DNA of 64,000 nt, taken from the NCBI GenBank assembly GCA_947044405.1, contig CAMRHE010000115.1, forward strand, positions 4,898,001-4,962,000, written 5' to 3'. The notes under the pieces are model-generated. The model was not told the origin of the DNA, did not search any database, and saw only the letters and a list, made by a program, of their open reading frames with translations. This DNA comes from Leptodactylus fallax (taxonomy: Eukaryota > Chordata > Amphibia > Anura > Leptodactylidae). Positions 1 through 9,259 of the stretch are shown here, one piece after another (position 1 is the first letter of the stretch; every line of letters starts with the position of its first letter). The position numbers and the translations under genes are program-made.

Positions 1-1411
1 ATTCGGCCCCTTTACTTTCAGTGCAGCAAACTCACTCCAGAAGTTCAGTGAGGATCTCTGAATGATCCAATGTTGTCCTAAACGACTGACGATGATAAAT
101 ATAATCCACCTGTGTGTAATCAAGTCTCCGTATAAATGCACCTGCTCTGTGATAGTCTCAGGGTTCTGTTTAAAGTTCAGAGAGCATCATGAAGACCAAG
201 GAACACACCAGGCAGGTCCGTGATACTGTTGTGGAGAAGTTTAAAGCCGGATTTGGGTACAAAAAGATTTCCCAAACTTTAAACATCCCAAGGAGCACTG
301 TGCAAGCCATCATATTAAAATGGAAGGAGTATCAGACCACTGCAAATCTACCAAGACCTGGCCGTCCCTCTAAACTTTCATCTCAAACAAGGAGAAGTCT
401 GATCAGAGATGCAGCCAAGAGGCCCATGATCACTCTGGATGAACTGCAGAGATCTACAGCTGAGGTGGGAGAGTCTGTCCATAGGACAACAATCAGTCGT
501 ACACTGCACAAATCTGGCCTTTATGGAAGAGTGGCAAGAAGAAAGCCATTTCTCAAAGATATCCATAAAAAATCTTGTTTAAAGTTTGCCACAAGCCACC
601 TGGGAGACACACCAAACATGTGGAAGAAGGTGCTCTGGTCACATGAAACCAAAATTGAACTTTTTGGCCACAATGCAAAACAATATGTTTGGCGTAAAAG
701 CAACACAGCTCATCACCATGAACACACCATCTCCACTGTCAAACATGGTGGTGGCAGCATCATGGTTTGGGCCTGCTTTTCTTCAGCAGGGACAGGGAAG
801 ATGGTAAAAATTGATGGGAAGATGGATGGAGCCAAATACAGGACCATTCTGGAGGAAAACCTGTTGGAGTCTGCAAAAGACCTGAGACTGGGACGGAGAT
901 TTATCTTCCAATAAGACAATGATCCCAAACATAAAGCAAAATCTACAATGGAATGGTTCACAAATAAACGTATCCAGGTGTTAGAATGGCCAAGTCAAAG
1001 TCCAGACCTGAATCCAATCGAGAATCTGTGGAAAGAGCTGAAAACTGCTGTTCACAAACGCTCTCCATCCAACCTCACAGAGATCCAGCTCTTTTCCAAG
1101 GAAGAATGGGCAAAAATTTCAGTCTTTCGATGTGCAAAACTGATAGAGACATACCCCAAGCGACTTGCAGCTGTAATCACAGCAAAAGGTGGCGCTACAA
1201 AGTATTAACTTAAGGGGGCTGAATAATTTGGCACACCCAACTTTTCAGTTTTTTATTTTTTACAAAAGTTTAAAATATCAAATAAATTTGTGTCCCACTT
1301 GTTGTTGATTCTTCACCCAAAAATTGAAATTTTATATCCTTATGTTTGAAGCCTGAAATGTGGCAAAAGGTTGAAAAGTTCAAGGGGGCCGAATACTTTC
1401 GCAAGGCACTG
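1..1411 (+). mobile_element. Tc1-like DNA transposon, left end outside the window
   Basis: The right end closes with GCAAGGCACTG at 1401-1411 followed by TA, the Tc1/mariner target dinucleotide. The 3' terminal region from about 1214 contains two similar direct repeats: an inner GGGGGCTGAATAATTTGGCA and an outer GGGGGCCGAATACTTTCGCA. The window's first bases (ATTCGGCCCC) match the inner repeat of the left arm, so only about 200 bp of left terminal repeat should lie outside. This is the inverted-repeat/direct-repeat layout of the Sleeping Beauty-like group. The element carries one broken transposase gene. Confidence 0.93.
189..1208 (+). pseudogene. Tc1-like transposase, inactivated by a stop and a catalytic substitution
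   Basis: This is a cut-and-paste DDE transposase reading frame of 340 codons including the terminator, the normal length for the family. An N-terminal paired-like helix-turn-helix region (about residues 1-110) contains an AT-hook-like GRPSK motif near residue 58. The catalytic domain follows, with GGGSIMVW and a C-terminal GGATKY ending. Codon 242 (912-914) is TAA where relatives have Gln in the FQQDNDPKH motif, so translation stops at residue 241. The first catalytic Asp is also lost: WSDETK is WSHETK, with CAT at 642-644. The second Asp (DNDPKH) and the Glu (NPIEN) remain downstream of the stop in the same frame. ATG 189 sits at the expected start. The copy cannot encode an active enzyme without at least two reversions. 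Confidence 0.93.
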
Positions 1412-1450
1412 TATATCATCTCAATTCATATGTGGACCCATAGACATTCA

Positions 1451-1607
1451 GGCAGATTTATTAAAATGCAATCTGTCTTATTTGCCCATAGCAACCTACT
1501 CTAATACAGTTTTTATTTTTAGGAGCACAACACAAACTAAAAGCTCTGCCATGGTTGCTATGGGCAACTAAGACAATTTTGCTTTTAGACGGGTTTAATA
1601 AATCTGC
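1451..1607. mobile_element. Palindromic MITE (ends GGCAGATTTATTAA)
   Basis: The left arm (GGCAGATTTATTAAAA, then TTGCCCATAGCAACC) is repeated inverted on the right (GGTTGCTATGGGCAAC, then TTTAATAAATCTGCC). The arms are about 60 bp with several mismatches. There is no coding capacity. A degenerate relative lies near 42990-43045 (GGTTGCTA, CAATTTTGCTTTTA, TAATAAATCTTCC). It is probably a non-autonomous DNA transposon; the superfamily is not determined. Confidence 0.75.
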
Positions 1608-1611
1608 CCCA

Positions 1612-1874
1612 TTATTTACTTACTTGTCATATGTACTTCTATAGTAACTATAGATGATTTTTTTTTTTTTAATGGCTAAAAACCTAAGAAGATGTACCAA
1701 TCCTTAATTGGAAGCTAAATTAAAAGCAAATTTCTGCTAAGTAAAGTACAAGTATTCTCAATTTCCTGCAATGGCAATTTCAAATATTATCCCGACATGC
1801 AAACCCTTGACAGGCTGTAATTCATATTATAACCGGTGGGTGGCCACACACAGAAACACATACATACCTATATA
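1612..1874. other. Intergenic, nothing recognised
   Basis: AT-rich sequence with a poly-T run near 1661. No supported gene, and no repeat identified by eye. Confidence 0.5.
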
Positions 1875-2263
1875 CAGTGGAGTAAGTACCGCTGCAGCAG
1901 CCATAGCAGCTGCCACAGGGCCTGCGACCTTAGGAGTAGCAGTAGGCAGGAGAGGTGAGTAGCACTGGTTTTTATGTTTGCCACCTGCCCTGGGCCTTCA
2001 ATCATAATTTGGTGATGTACTCCAAAAATTTCGAGTTCTGCTGAAACTGAAATTTTTGCAATATTTGCAACAAACACCGTTGGGGCCACGATGGGACATA
2101 ATACTGTGTGCAGGGGCCACTATGGAACATTATACTGTCTGGAGGGCACTTTGTGTAAATGGGACGTTATATTGTGCAGGGACCAGGAAAGAGGTTGCTA
2201 TGCCGTGGGGGGTCCAAGTCAAAAGTTTGCTATGGGGTCCAGTCTTTGCTAGTTACGCCCCTG
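1875..2263. mobile_element. hAT-type non-autonomous element with perfect 8-bp target duplication
   Basis: The element begins CAGTGGAGTAAGTA and ends CTAGTTACGCCCCTG, giving imperfect terminal inverted repeats of the form CAGGGGCGTAACTA. It is flanked on both sides by CCTATATA (1867-1874 and 2264-2271), an exact 8-bp duplication, which is diagnostic of the hAT superfamily. The 3' half contains GGGG-rich units around ATTATACTGT and the tail CAAAAGTTTGCTATGGGGTC. Related partial copies occur at about 14834, 37637 and 49558-49994. Confidence 0.87.
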
Positions 2264-2271
2264 CCTATATA

Positions 2272-2812
2272 AAAAAATATACATACATGCTGCTGAACCT
2301 GAGGCGATACAGGCAGCAAATCAAACGATTCCTGTAATTGTCAATGAGACTTCTGAACCTCTCAACAGGTATTTTGGCCCACTCCTCATGAGTAAACTGC
2401 TCCAGTTGTCTCAGGTTTGAAGGGTGCCTTTTCCAGATGGCATGTTTCAGCTCTTTCCAAAGATGCTCAATAGGATTTAGGTCAGGGCTCATAGAAGGCC
2501 ACTTCAGAATAGTCCAATTTTTTTTCCTCTTAGCCATTCTTGGCGTTTTTAGCTGTGTGTTTTGGGTCATTATCCTGTTGCAAGACCCATAACCTGCGAC
2601 TCAGACCAAACTTTCTGACACTGGGCAGCACATTTCTCTCTAGAATCCCTTGTCTCAGCTGTCCATAGGACATTCTCCCAGAAGCTTTGTGGCTTGTCAA
2701 CATGTAGTTTGTCAAATTACTTTTGTCAGATTCAAGTTATTTCTGTGACCATTGTGGGTTTTTCTTTTGTTAAACGAGGGGTACCAACAATTTTGTCAAC
2801 GTGTGTATCTTT
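2272..2812 (-). mobile_element. Internally deleted Tc1-like element
   Basis: A Tc1-like terminal sequence (GGTACCAACAATTTTGTC, then GTGTGTA) lies at about 2781-2807 and forms the 5' end on the minus strand. The N-terminal half of the transposase gene is missing: sequence jumps from near the terminal repeat to the start of the catalytic core, then from just after WT-ET to the residues before the second Asp. The 3' end is degraded by 2272. It abuts the target duplication of the neighbouring hAT element. Confidence 0.75.
2300..2715 (-). pseudogene. Tc1-like transposase relic with deletions and a frameshift
   Basis: Two minus-strand frames (2530-2715 and 2265-2570) together hold the second half of a Tc1-type transposase: [12 protein letters not shown], then [17 protein letters not shown], the second Asp and final Glu of the DD34E triad. 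A frameshift near 2550-2570 separates them. The first catalytic motif is present only as WTAET, with Ala for Asp, and is joined directly to sequence that should lie about 80 codons later. The DNA-binding domain is absent and the C-terminus runs off into unrelated residues. It is a dead relic of a family different from the intact copies at 3081 and 17029. Confidence 0.85.
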
Positions 2813-3080
2813 CAACCACATCTTTAACTGATCCTAAGAAAGATCTCGAGCTCTCTCATTTTTTTTTCTGTTTGTATGGTGCAAAAAATATACATATTAA
2901 GAGTAAACATATCATGGAGGAAGACCGTGAGACTGCTATAATGGCCTTAGCTGGTCTCATCTCCTTTACTACTGGGCAGAGACGTAACTGAAGGTTCATT
3001 TTCCCAGGTGCAAAAGCTAAGTTTGAGCCCTCCTCACAACTACCTGTTGTGTTCAACCCATATATTTTTAGTAGTATTTA

Positions 3081-4732
3081 CAGTCATATGAAAAAGTTTG
3101 GGCACCCCTATTAATCTTAATCATTTTTAGTTCTAAATATTTGGGTGTTTGCAACAGCCATTTCAATTTGATATATCTAATAACTGATGGACACAGTAAT
3201 ATTTCAGGATTGAAATGTGGTTTATTGTACTAACAGAAAATGTGCAATATGCATTAAACCAAAATTTGACCGGTGCAAAAGTATGGGCACCTCAACAGAA
3301 AAGTGACATTAATATTTAGTAGATCCTCCTTTTGCAAAAATAACAGCCTCTAGTCGCTTCCTGTAGCTTTTAATCAGTTCCTGGATCCTGAATGAAGGTA
3401 TTTTTGACCATTCCTCTTTACAAAACAATAATTCCAGTTCAGTTAAGTTTGATGGTCGCCGAGCATGGACAGCCCGCTTCAAATTATCCCACAGATGTTC
3501 AATGATATTCAGGTCTGGGGACTGGGATGGCCATTCCAGAACATTGTAATTGTTCCTCTGCATGAATGCCTGAGTAGATTTGGAGCTGTGTTTTGGATCA
3601 TTGTCTTGCTGAAATATCCATCCCCGGCGTAACTTCAAATTTGTCACTGATTCTTGTACATTATTCTCAAGAATCTGCTGATACTGAGTTGAATCCATGC
3701 GACCCTCAACTTTAACAAGATTCCCGGTGCCGGCTTTGGCTACACAGCCCCAAAGCATGATGGAACCTCCACCAAATTTTACAGTGGGTAGCAAGTGTTT
3801 TTCTTGGAATGCTGTGTTTTTTTGACGCCATACATAACGCCTTTTTGTATGACCAAACAACTCAATCTTTGTTTCATCAGTCCACAGGACCTTCTTCCAA
3901 AATGAAGCTGGCTTGTCCAAATGTGCTTTTGCATACCTCAGGCGACTCTGTTTGTGGCGTGCTTTCAGAAACGGCTTCTTTCGCATCACTCTCCCATACA
4001 GCTTCTCCTTGTGCAAAGTGTGCTGTATTGTTGACCGATGCACAGTGACACCATCTGCAGCAAGATGATGCTGCAGCTCTTTGGAGGTGGTCTGTGGATT
4101 GTCCTTGACTGTTCTCACCATTCTTCTTCTCTGCCTTTCTGATATTTTTCTTGGCCTGCCACTTCTGGGCTTAACAAGAACTGTCCCTGTGGTCTTCCAT
4201 TTCCTTACTATGTTCCTCACAGTGGAAACTGACAGGTTAAATCTCTGAGACAACTTTTTGTATCCTTCCCCTGAACAACTATGTTGAACAATCTTTGTTT
4301 TCAGATCATTTGAGAGTTGTTTTGAGGAGCCCATGATGTCACTATTCAGAGGAGATTCAAATAGGAGAACAACTTGCAATTGGCCACCTTAAATACCTTT
4401 TCTCATGATTGGATACACCTGGCTATGAAGTTCAAAGCTCAGTGAGGTTACAAAACCAATTTTGTGCTTCAGTAAGTCAGTAAAAAGTAGTTAGGAGTAT
4501 TCAAATCAATAAAATGATAAGGGTACCCAAATTTTTGCACCGGTCAAATTTTGGTTTAATGCATGTTGCACATTTTCTGTTAGTACAATAAACCACATTT
4601 CAATCCTGAAATATTACTGTGTCCATCAGTTATTAGATATATCAAATTGAAATGGCTGTTGCAAACATCCAAATATTTAGAACTAAAAATGATTAAGATT
4701 AATAGGGGTGCCCAAACTTTTTCATATGACTG
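3081..4732 (-). mobile_element. Complete Tc1-like transposon, copy 1
   Basis: The element is bounded by CAGTCATATGAAAAAGTTTG and its inverted complement ending CATATGACTG, each next to a TA target duplication (3079-3080 and 4733-4734). The terminal inverted repeats are about 220 bp. Each has an outer (GTTTGGGCACCCC) and an inner (AAAGTATGGGCACC) direct repeat, the IR/DR organisation. The length is 1652 bp, exactly 3 bp longer than copy 2 (17029-18677), because of one 3-bp insertion within the coding region. It carries a single intact transposase gene. Confidence 0.97.
3309..4334 (-). CDS. Tc1-like DDE transposase, intact (copy 1)
   Basis: This enzyme would bind the terminal repeats of its element and cut and rejoin it at TA sites in the nucleus. 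The frame encodes 341 residues from the ATG at 4334; an ATG 15 codons upstream (4379) is also in frame, but MGSSKQ is the family-typical start. Residues 1-110 form the paired-like DNA-binding region with GRPRK at about 59-63, which may also act in nuclear import. The catalytic triad is complete: D153 (WTDETK), D244 (QDNDPKH) and E279 (IIEHLW), with 34 residues between the last two (DD34E). GGGSIMLWG and the GGSTKY end are present. No stop or frameshift is seen. Compared with copy 2 it has one extra Leu (about residue 303) and several substitutions. Activity is inferred from integrity, not shown. Confidence 0.96.
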   Translation of the reverse strand: MGSSKQLSNDLKTKIVQHSCSGEGYKKLSQRFNLSVSTVRNIVRKWKTTGTVLVKPRSGRPRKISERQRRRMVRTVKDNPQTTSKELQHHLAADGVTVHRSTIQHTLHKEKLYGRVMRKKPFLKARHKQSRLRYAKAHLDKPASFWKKVLWTDETKIELFGHTKRRYVWRQKNTAFQEKHLLPTVKFGGGSIMLWGCVAKAGTGNLVKVEGRMDSTQYQQILENNVQESVTNLKLRRGWIFQQDNDPKHSSKSTQAFMQRNNYNVLEWPSQSPDLNIIEHLWDNLKRAVHARRPSNLTELELLFCKEEWSKIPSFRIQELIKSYRKRLEAVIFAKGGSTKY

Positions 4733-4734
4733 TA

Positions 4735-4918
4735 CATATTCCTTTTAATCTCTATCTGAACCCTGACTGCCATGAAGATTTGTTCACAACATGCCTTTTC
4801 TCACAAACTTCCCATCATTCCCATTCACTATCAGTCTTCCCCACATAAACACACTCAGACCAATCATGCCCCCATTTGTACCACAGCCTTCCTCAACAGA
4901 ATCCCCATATGCATATTG
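4735..4918. other. Intergenic, nothing recognised
   Basis: Pyrimidine-rich unique-looking sequence between the transposon and the LTR-like block. No supported feature. Confidence 0.4.
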
Positions 4919-5625
4919 TCAGGATCTGGGGTGCTGGGTGGGCTGACATGAACACAGACTCCAAGGTGTTAGTCCAAGTATTGAGTTTTATTCACTCAAA
5001 ACACTCCTTGGTACATGCAACATAACAGAAACCAAAAAAATAAATACCTGCCCGTCTGGGCTCTAACTAAACAGAAATAGGTTACCTCACCTAGAATAGG
5101 AACAAGTTCAAACATTCTCCTAGCAGACTTCTTATATCCCCTTAATGAGGAGATCCCAGTCAGCTGGGTTTCTTCCAGGAGTGTCCACAAGGTGTGGACT
5201 GGAGGGGATGGGAATGGCAGGTCCCACTACCAACCTACCCGCCATTCCATAAAAAATGCAGCCCAGTGCACAACACTTAAATAATGCTCAGCAAGCATAG
5301 TTGTCTGCTGAGAAACAAGATTTCTGGATTTCCGTCATCTCACCCGTCTGAGCAACCTGGGTGAGATGTACATCCCTTCCAATATTTTTCCAGTCATCGG
5401 TTGTTGAGATGCCCATATCGATGGGTGCAGGATTGAAAGCAGGAGACGATGAACAAATAACTCACAGTTTTACTGTATCTTCGGGAGATGACCAATTAAA
5501 TAACAGATCTTCTATAACAAGGGCACAAGCTTAGGGCACCATTTGTGCTGGAGTTGTGGCTGCTTGATGGTACTCCCTGGAGTCAGTCAACTGCTTTTCC
5601 ATGACTCACTAGGATAATGCAACAA
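4919..5625 (-). repeat. LTR-like retroelement fragment (tentative)
   Basis: The block begins TGTCAGGATCTGGGG on the plus strand. Read on the minus strand it has AATAAA (GTGAATAAAACTCAATAC) about 70 bases before a terminus ending CTGACA, as in the R/U5 part of an LTR. A second similar motif (AACTCACAGTTTTACTGTAT) lies near 5459. No gag or pol frame is present and no target duplication could be confirmed, so this may be one or two solo LTR fragments or an unrelated repeat. Confidence 0.3.
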
Positions 5626-6362
5626 AAATTATATCGATAACATCACTCAATATAGCAAAAAGTGTCAAAAGACAAACTTTAGCTCCGCTACATCTTATGA
5701 GAACTTGTCAATATACCTAAAAATGTTACTAGCATTTTACTGTTGTGTGATGAAATTTAAGAATATATTAAAAGAAAAAAAAAAGAAAAGCCTTAATCGA
5801 TTCTCCATTACTTTTTAATTACCCTTACCCTTGTTTCTTCACTTTCTAAAATGAAACTTGTCAGACAAATAGGTTAATAGAACGAAAGCCTGAAATTTAA
5901 TGACCCAAATAATTACATTTATTACTTAAGTGCATTGTAGTAACAATGTTAGTCTTTGGGAAACTGTGTTAAGTTGCAATTTATTATGTGCTATATAACA
6001 GAGGGCTTCCATCAACTTAAAGGGGGAGTTTAGATTAGACCTACTTTCAAATCCTGTTTAAAGTGATTCTAAGTATCATAGTGTATAGTGATATGATTAT
6101 ACACCTGTGATAATATATATCTAAGATTCTCTTCTTGTCTTATCTCTGTCTCTCCCTCTGCCAAAATTATTCACAAATACTTAGAGCTGCACTAGAGTGT
6201 GTTTTAAATTCTAAATTGAGGGTGAAATTGCATATAACATGTAACAACATAGATCTTTACATGTTTGTAGTCATGTACTGTACCTATGTGATGGCCTCTT
6301 TTGCTGAAAAAGATGTCCTCCTGCCTTTACCTGTCTGTAAAATTACATCATTTCCTGTCCCA
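5626..6362. other. Intergenic, nothing recognised
   Basis: AT-rich sequence. The frame from 6135 has no domain signature and is probably chance. Confidence 0.4.
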
Positions 6363-6457
6363 GCGATCACTGTATATGTGTTACTAACAACAATACCAGT
6401 AGGGAGCTAGTGAGGACAAGGCAAGGAGGCTCCAACAATGAAGCCAAATTATTTAAG

Positions 6458-6550
6458 AACGAAGTCTTCCAGTTCTTGGTCAAACTGAAGGGATACATGC
6501 TGAAAGATAATACTGAAAATCTGAAGAAAAATTGTGTAAAGTACATAAAG
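6458..6550 (+). other. Exon-like open stretch (weak)
   Basis: A 31-codon stretch after TTATTTAAG reads NEVFQFLVKLKGYMLKDN and onward, amphipathic and Lys/Leu rich with one Cys, and stops at AAG|GTAGGG, a plausible phase-0 donor. An upstream acceptor at CCTGTCCCAG (6363) would extend the open frame. The composition recalls a helix of a four-helix cytokine, but no family signature is present and the acceptor is poor. A chance open frame is at least as likely. Confidence 0.15.
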
Positions 6551-6653
6551 GTAGGGGGTTATGTTAGACCTTTATTGACATTGGTCATTTAAGATGCTCT
6601 GAACCATTAGGTCCCATATCTAAATAAAAATGGAATCCAGGTTATTATGACAA

Positions 6654-6912
6654 TTTAAAGGGGTTATTCCTGCCTCCCATTCACTTCAATGAGGGTGCCA
6701 AATATGACTGAGTACTTTGGATATCTCTGTTGCTCCTATTGAAATGAATTGGATCTCCATGCACCAAGGGCTTTGGCCGCTTTCCCTGAGGCTGCATTCA
6801 CAGCAGGGTAAAACATACCCCGTCTCAGGATCGGTGGTTGTCGCAGAAGCAAGACCTTTATTTACTATGGATTGAGAATAAATATGTCTCACGATGACAT
6901 AGCCCCTTTAAA
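6654..6912. mobile_element. MITE with TTTAAAGGGG ends
   Basis: The left end TTTAAAGGGGTTAT is matched inverted by the right end ATAGCCCCTTTAAA. The interior is non-coding and contains ATTGAAATGAATTGG-type motifs common to this class of short repeat. Its right TTTAAA is shared with the next MITE. The superfamily is not determined. Confidence 0.6.
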
Positions 6913-7297
6913 GAGGAACTTTTATTTCCACATCCTCAATGTGCAGTATTATATATCGCTAGAAAGCCGGCACCAATATCTCTCCACTGTCAGAAGGGCA
7001 AGCCTTACAGTCTAGCGTCATCGCTGAGCTATGAGGAATGCCTCCCTTCCCCGACTGTGCTGTAACATAGCTTGTACTGTCTGGGGGTTCCTCGCAGTTC
7101 AGCAATGACGCTTGGCTGTAAGGCTCGCCCTTCTGACAGTGGGGAGATATCGGTGCTGAAATTAACAACACCGATATCTCCAGCATCGGGACACATACCA
7201 AGAAAGTCAACAGTGCACTGAATTCAGCGCCACACTGTCGACTTTATAGCGGTATGTAATACTGCACATTGATGAGGACATGAAAGGTCCTCTTTAA
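6907..7297. mobile_element. MITE with about 45-bp inverted ends (TTTAAAGAGGA)
   Basis: The left arm TTTAAAGAGGAACTTTTATT, then ATGTGCAGTATTA and TCGCTAGAAAG, is repeated inverted at the right end as CTTTATAGCGG, TAATACTGCACAT and GGTCCTCTTTAA. Secondary inverted segments (CACTGTCAGAAGGGC against CCTTCTGACAGTGG) make most of it palindromic. A fragment of the same end (GGACATGAAAGGTCCTCTTT) occurs at about 44624-44646. Confidence 0.8.
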
Positions 7298-7402
7298 GCA
7301 ACATGTAACCTTTGATAATGTCATAAGAGGTCTTTTTCTCTTTTGATTTGTTTTTCCTCCTTTCCACTACCTCCATTTATTCTCCAATTCTAATGTCCAC
7401 AG

Positions 7403-7552
7403 TCATTGCTAAATACACTTCTTTTTGTCTACGGTCTCCTGTTAGTTGGTGAACTAGAGATATCAGAAAGGCTGAACTCTCTTTACATCTGTAAAACTAG
7501 AGTATATTACTGTGTAAAATTATCACACATTTACAGTATAGATGTAGGAGAG
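7403..7552 (+). other. Exon-like block with strong splice signals (unassigned)
   Basis: A long pyrimidine tract (TTCCTCCTTTCCACTACC and onward) ends in TCCACAG at 7402, and 150 bases later the sequence is GGAGAG|GTAAGT, a near-consensus donor. The block is open in one frame only (50 codons, phase 0 at both ends), with a hydrophobic start (LLFVYGLLLVG) followed by a Cys-containing stretch. No protein family is recognised. It could be a real exon, a pseudo-exon or chance. Confidence 0.2.
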
Positions 7553-7860
7553 GTAAGTCCAGGCAATGTAACATACAGTATATTACTTTATTATATGGCA
7601 AGATGTGAACCATGATATCATGATATGCCAAATTGATTAAAAAAAAAAATCCTATCTTGATTCACCTATAGATACAATAGCTTTCTTGGGGAATACATTA
7701 AGAAAAGTTTATGTATAATTACTATATTTACAATATGTAAATAATGTGTTATGTTAATTAGGTGATCCCAATATTACTACATGCTGTGAGAATGAGAGGA
7801 GGACATCCAGGGAAAGACATAGAGAAGGCCAGAGCCATACGCTTTCATTAGTGCAGCTGC

Positions 7861-7979
7861 AGATGTAGCAAAATTTAACTTGACATTGATGACTTAGCTT
7901 GCTGCAGTCTGATATGTTATGAAAGAGGAGAACACAATTCATTGAAAAGGTACAGAAAGAGTTGAGTTAACATTCTGGG
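7861..7979 (+). repeat. Old dispersed repeat, copy A
   Basis: The block starts GATGTAGCAAAATTTAAC and ends AGAGTTGAGTTAACATTCTG. It is similar in order and spacing to blocks at 41109-41212 and 41971-42077. The common parts are the TTTAACTTGA-like start, a CTGCAG/GATAT core and the GAGTTGAGTTAACA end. It is non-coding, and the family is unknown to me. Confidence 0.55.
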
Positions 7980-8499
7980 TTATATATTAAAGCACAAAAG
8001 AAATAATTCAATAAAAGATCTGTTGCATCTGTATATCTATCCCCCACACAAGAATGCATTAAATTTTAAGAAGTCTCATCCCTCGGTGCGACTAAGTTTC
8101 TGGAAAAAAAAAAGGAGAAAAAAAAACCCCTCAACTCCTGAAATATATGCAGGTACAGCAGAAAAGCCTTATTGCTGCACTAAATAGTGATTTTAAATGG
8201 CAGATATGCACTAGAATTTTCTGTGTTAACCATAGCCAGAGTGGAATATTCTCTCTCTCTATATTTATATGCTTCCTTATAACAATTGATATATGACCAG
8301 TAGACTAAACAGAGACAGCCAATCATTAGGGCTTTGTCTTAGATAATATAATCTTCAGACAAGACTGAGCTCAGCAGAAAGTGCACAGAGTTCCTTATTA
8401 AATAAGGATGTTGTTATAAGTATATGGGACTATTCATATGCTTTGTCAATTGTAAGAAAGAAACAAAGAAGTTATGGATTGATATAAATCATAGATTAG
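7980..8499. other. Intergenic, nothing recognised
   Basis: AT-rich sequence with short A runs near 8103-8125. No supported feature. Confidence 0.4.
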
Positions 8500-8575
8500 A
8501 CATAGATAGATAAGTTGATAGTTGATATTAGATAGATAGATAAATAGATAGAGATAGTTGATATTAGATAGATAT

Positions 8576-8618
<43 letters not shown>

Positions 8619-8619
8619 T
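8500..8619. repeat. GATA microsatellite
   Basis: Interrupted GATA/TAGA repeats lead into an uninterrupted run at about 8577-8618. Confidence 0.95.
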
Positions 8620-9080
8620 CTTTGTTTAATCACTACAAGTCACCCCAGAGCTTTTCTGGGCTTAAAGGGTTATATATAAGTAAACAAACTTCTGCAAATG
8701 CAGAGGCAACAATGTCTGTAATGCATTTCCATCTTTCCCTAGCACACACTGTACATCATACTGCTCTATTAACATACAGCATGTGCCCCCTACTGCTAAA
8801 ATAAAAAATACATCACAGCTTCCAGCTTACAACATACAGACAGTACAACCAATGCACATGCTACACTTCCAAAGCAGCACGCAGAGGGCAAACAAGAAAC
8901 TTGCACTTCTATTCTCTGTACACATCTAGCATTGAAATATCAAATGTGTGATATATTATTATTTTATGGAATATATCATCATACAACTTTGTTTCCTTTA
9001 TGTGTTTATTTAGGCAGAAAATATATGCAGTACTGCAAATGACATGATTTATGATTTGTTAGTGAGACGTAGCACTCATT
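8620..9080. other. Intergenic, nothing recognised
   Basis: AT-rich sequence. The short open frame from 8622 has no domain signature. Confidence 0.4.

Positions 9081-9086
<6 letters not shown>

Positions 9087-9119
<33 letters not shown>
9087..9119. repeat. TA dinucleotide repeat
   Basis: An uninterrupted TA run follows TGTGTG. Confidence 0.95.
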
Positions 9120-9122
<3 letters not shown>

Positions 9123-9259
9123 AGGGTATCCTTTTACATCATATGAAAGTGTACATTATGACTTGGTTATTTAGATGTACGATTGTCAGATGAACAGTAG
9201 ACAGAACCCTTTATTTCTGATCGGTACTGGGCAGCAATACAGCACTATGTCTTGGAAGG

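Noticed and set aside
3809..4048. Plus-strand frame opposite the transposase (also 17754-17993)
   Set aside because: A shadow of the minus-strand transposase; present in both copies only because the copies are near-identical.
6135..6410. 91-codon frame with Cys-rich hydrophobic content
   Set aside because: No signal peptide, splice context or family signature; consistent with chance in AT-rich DNA.
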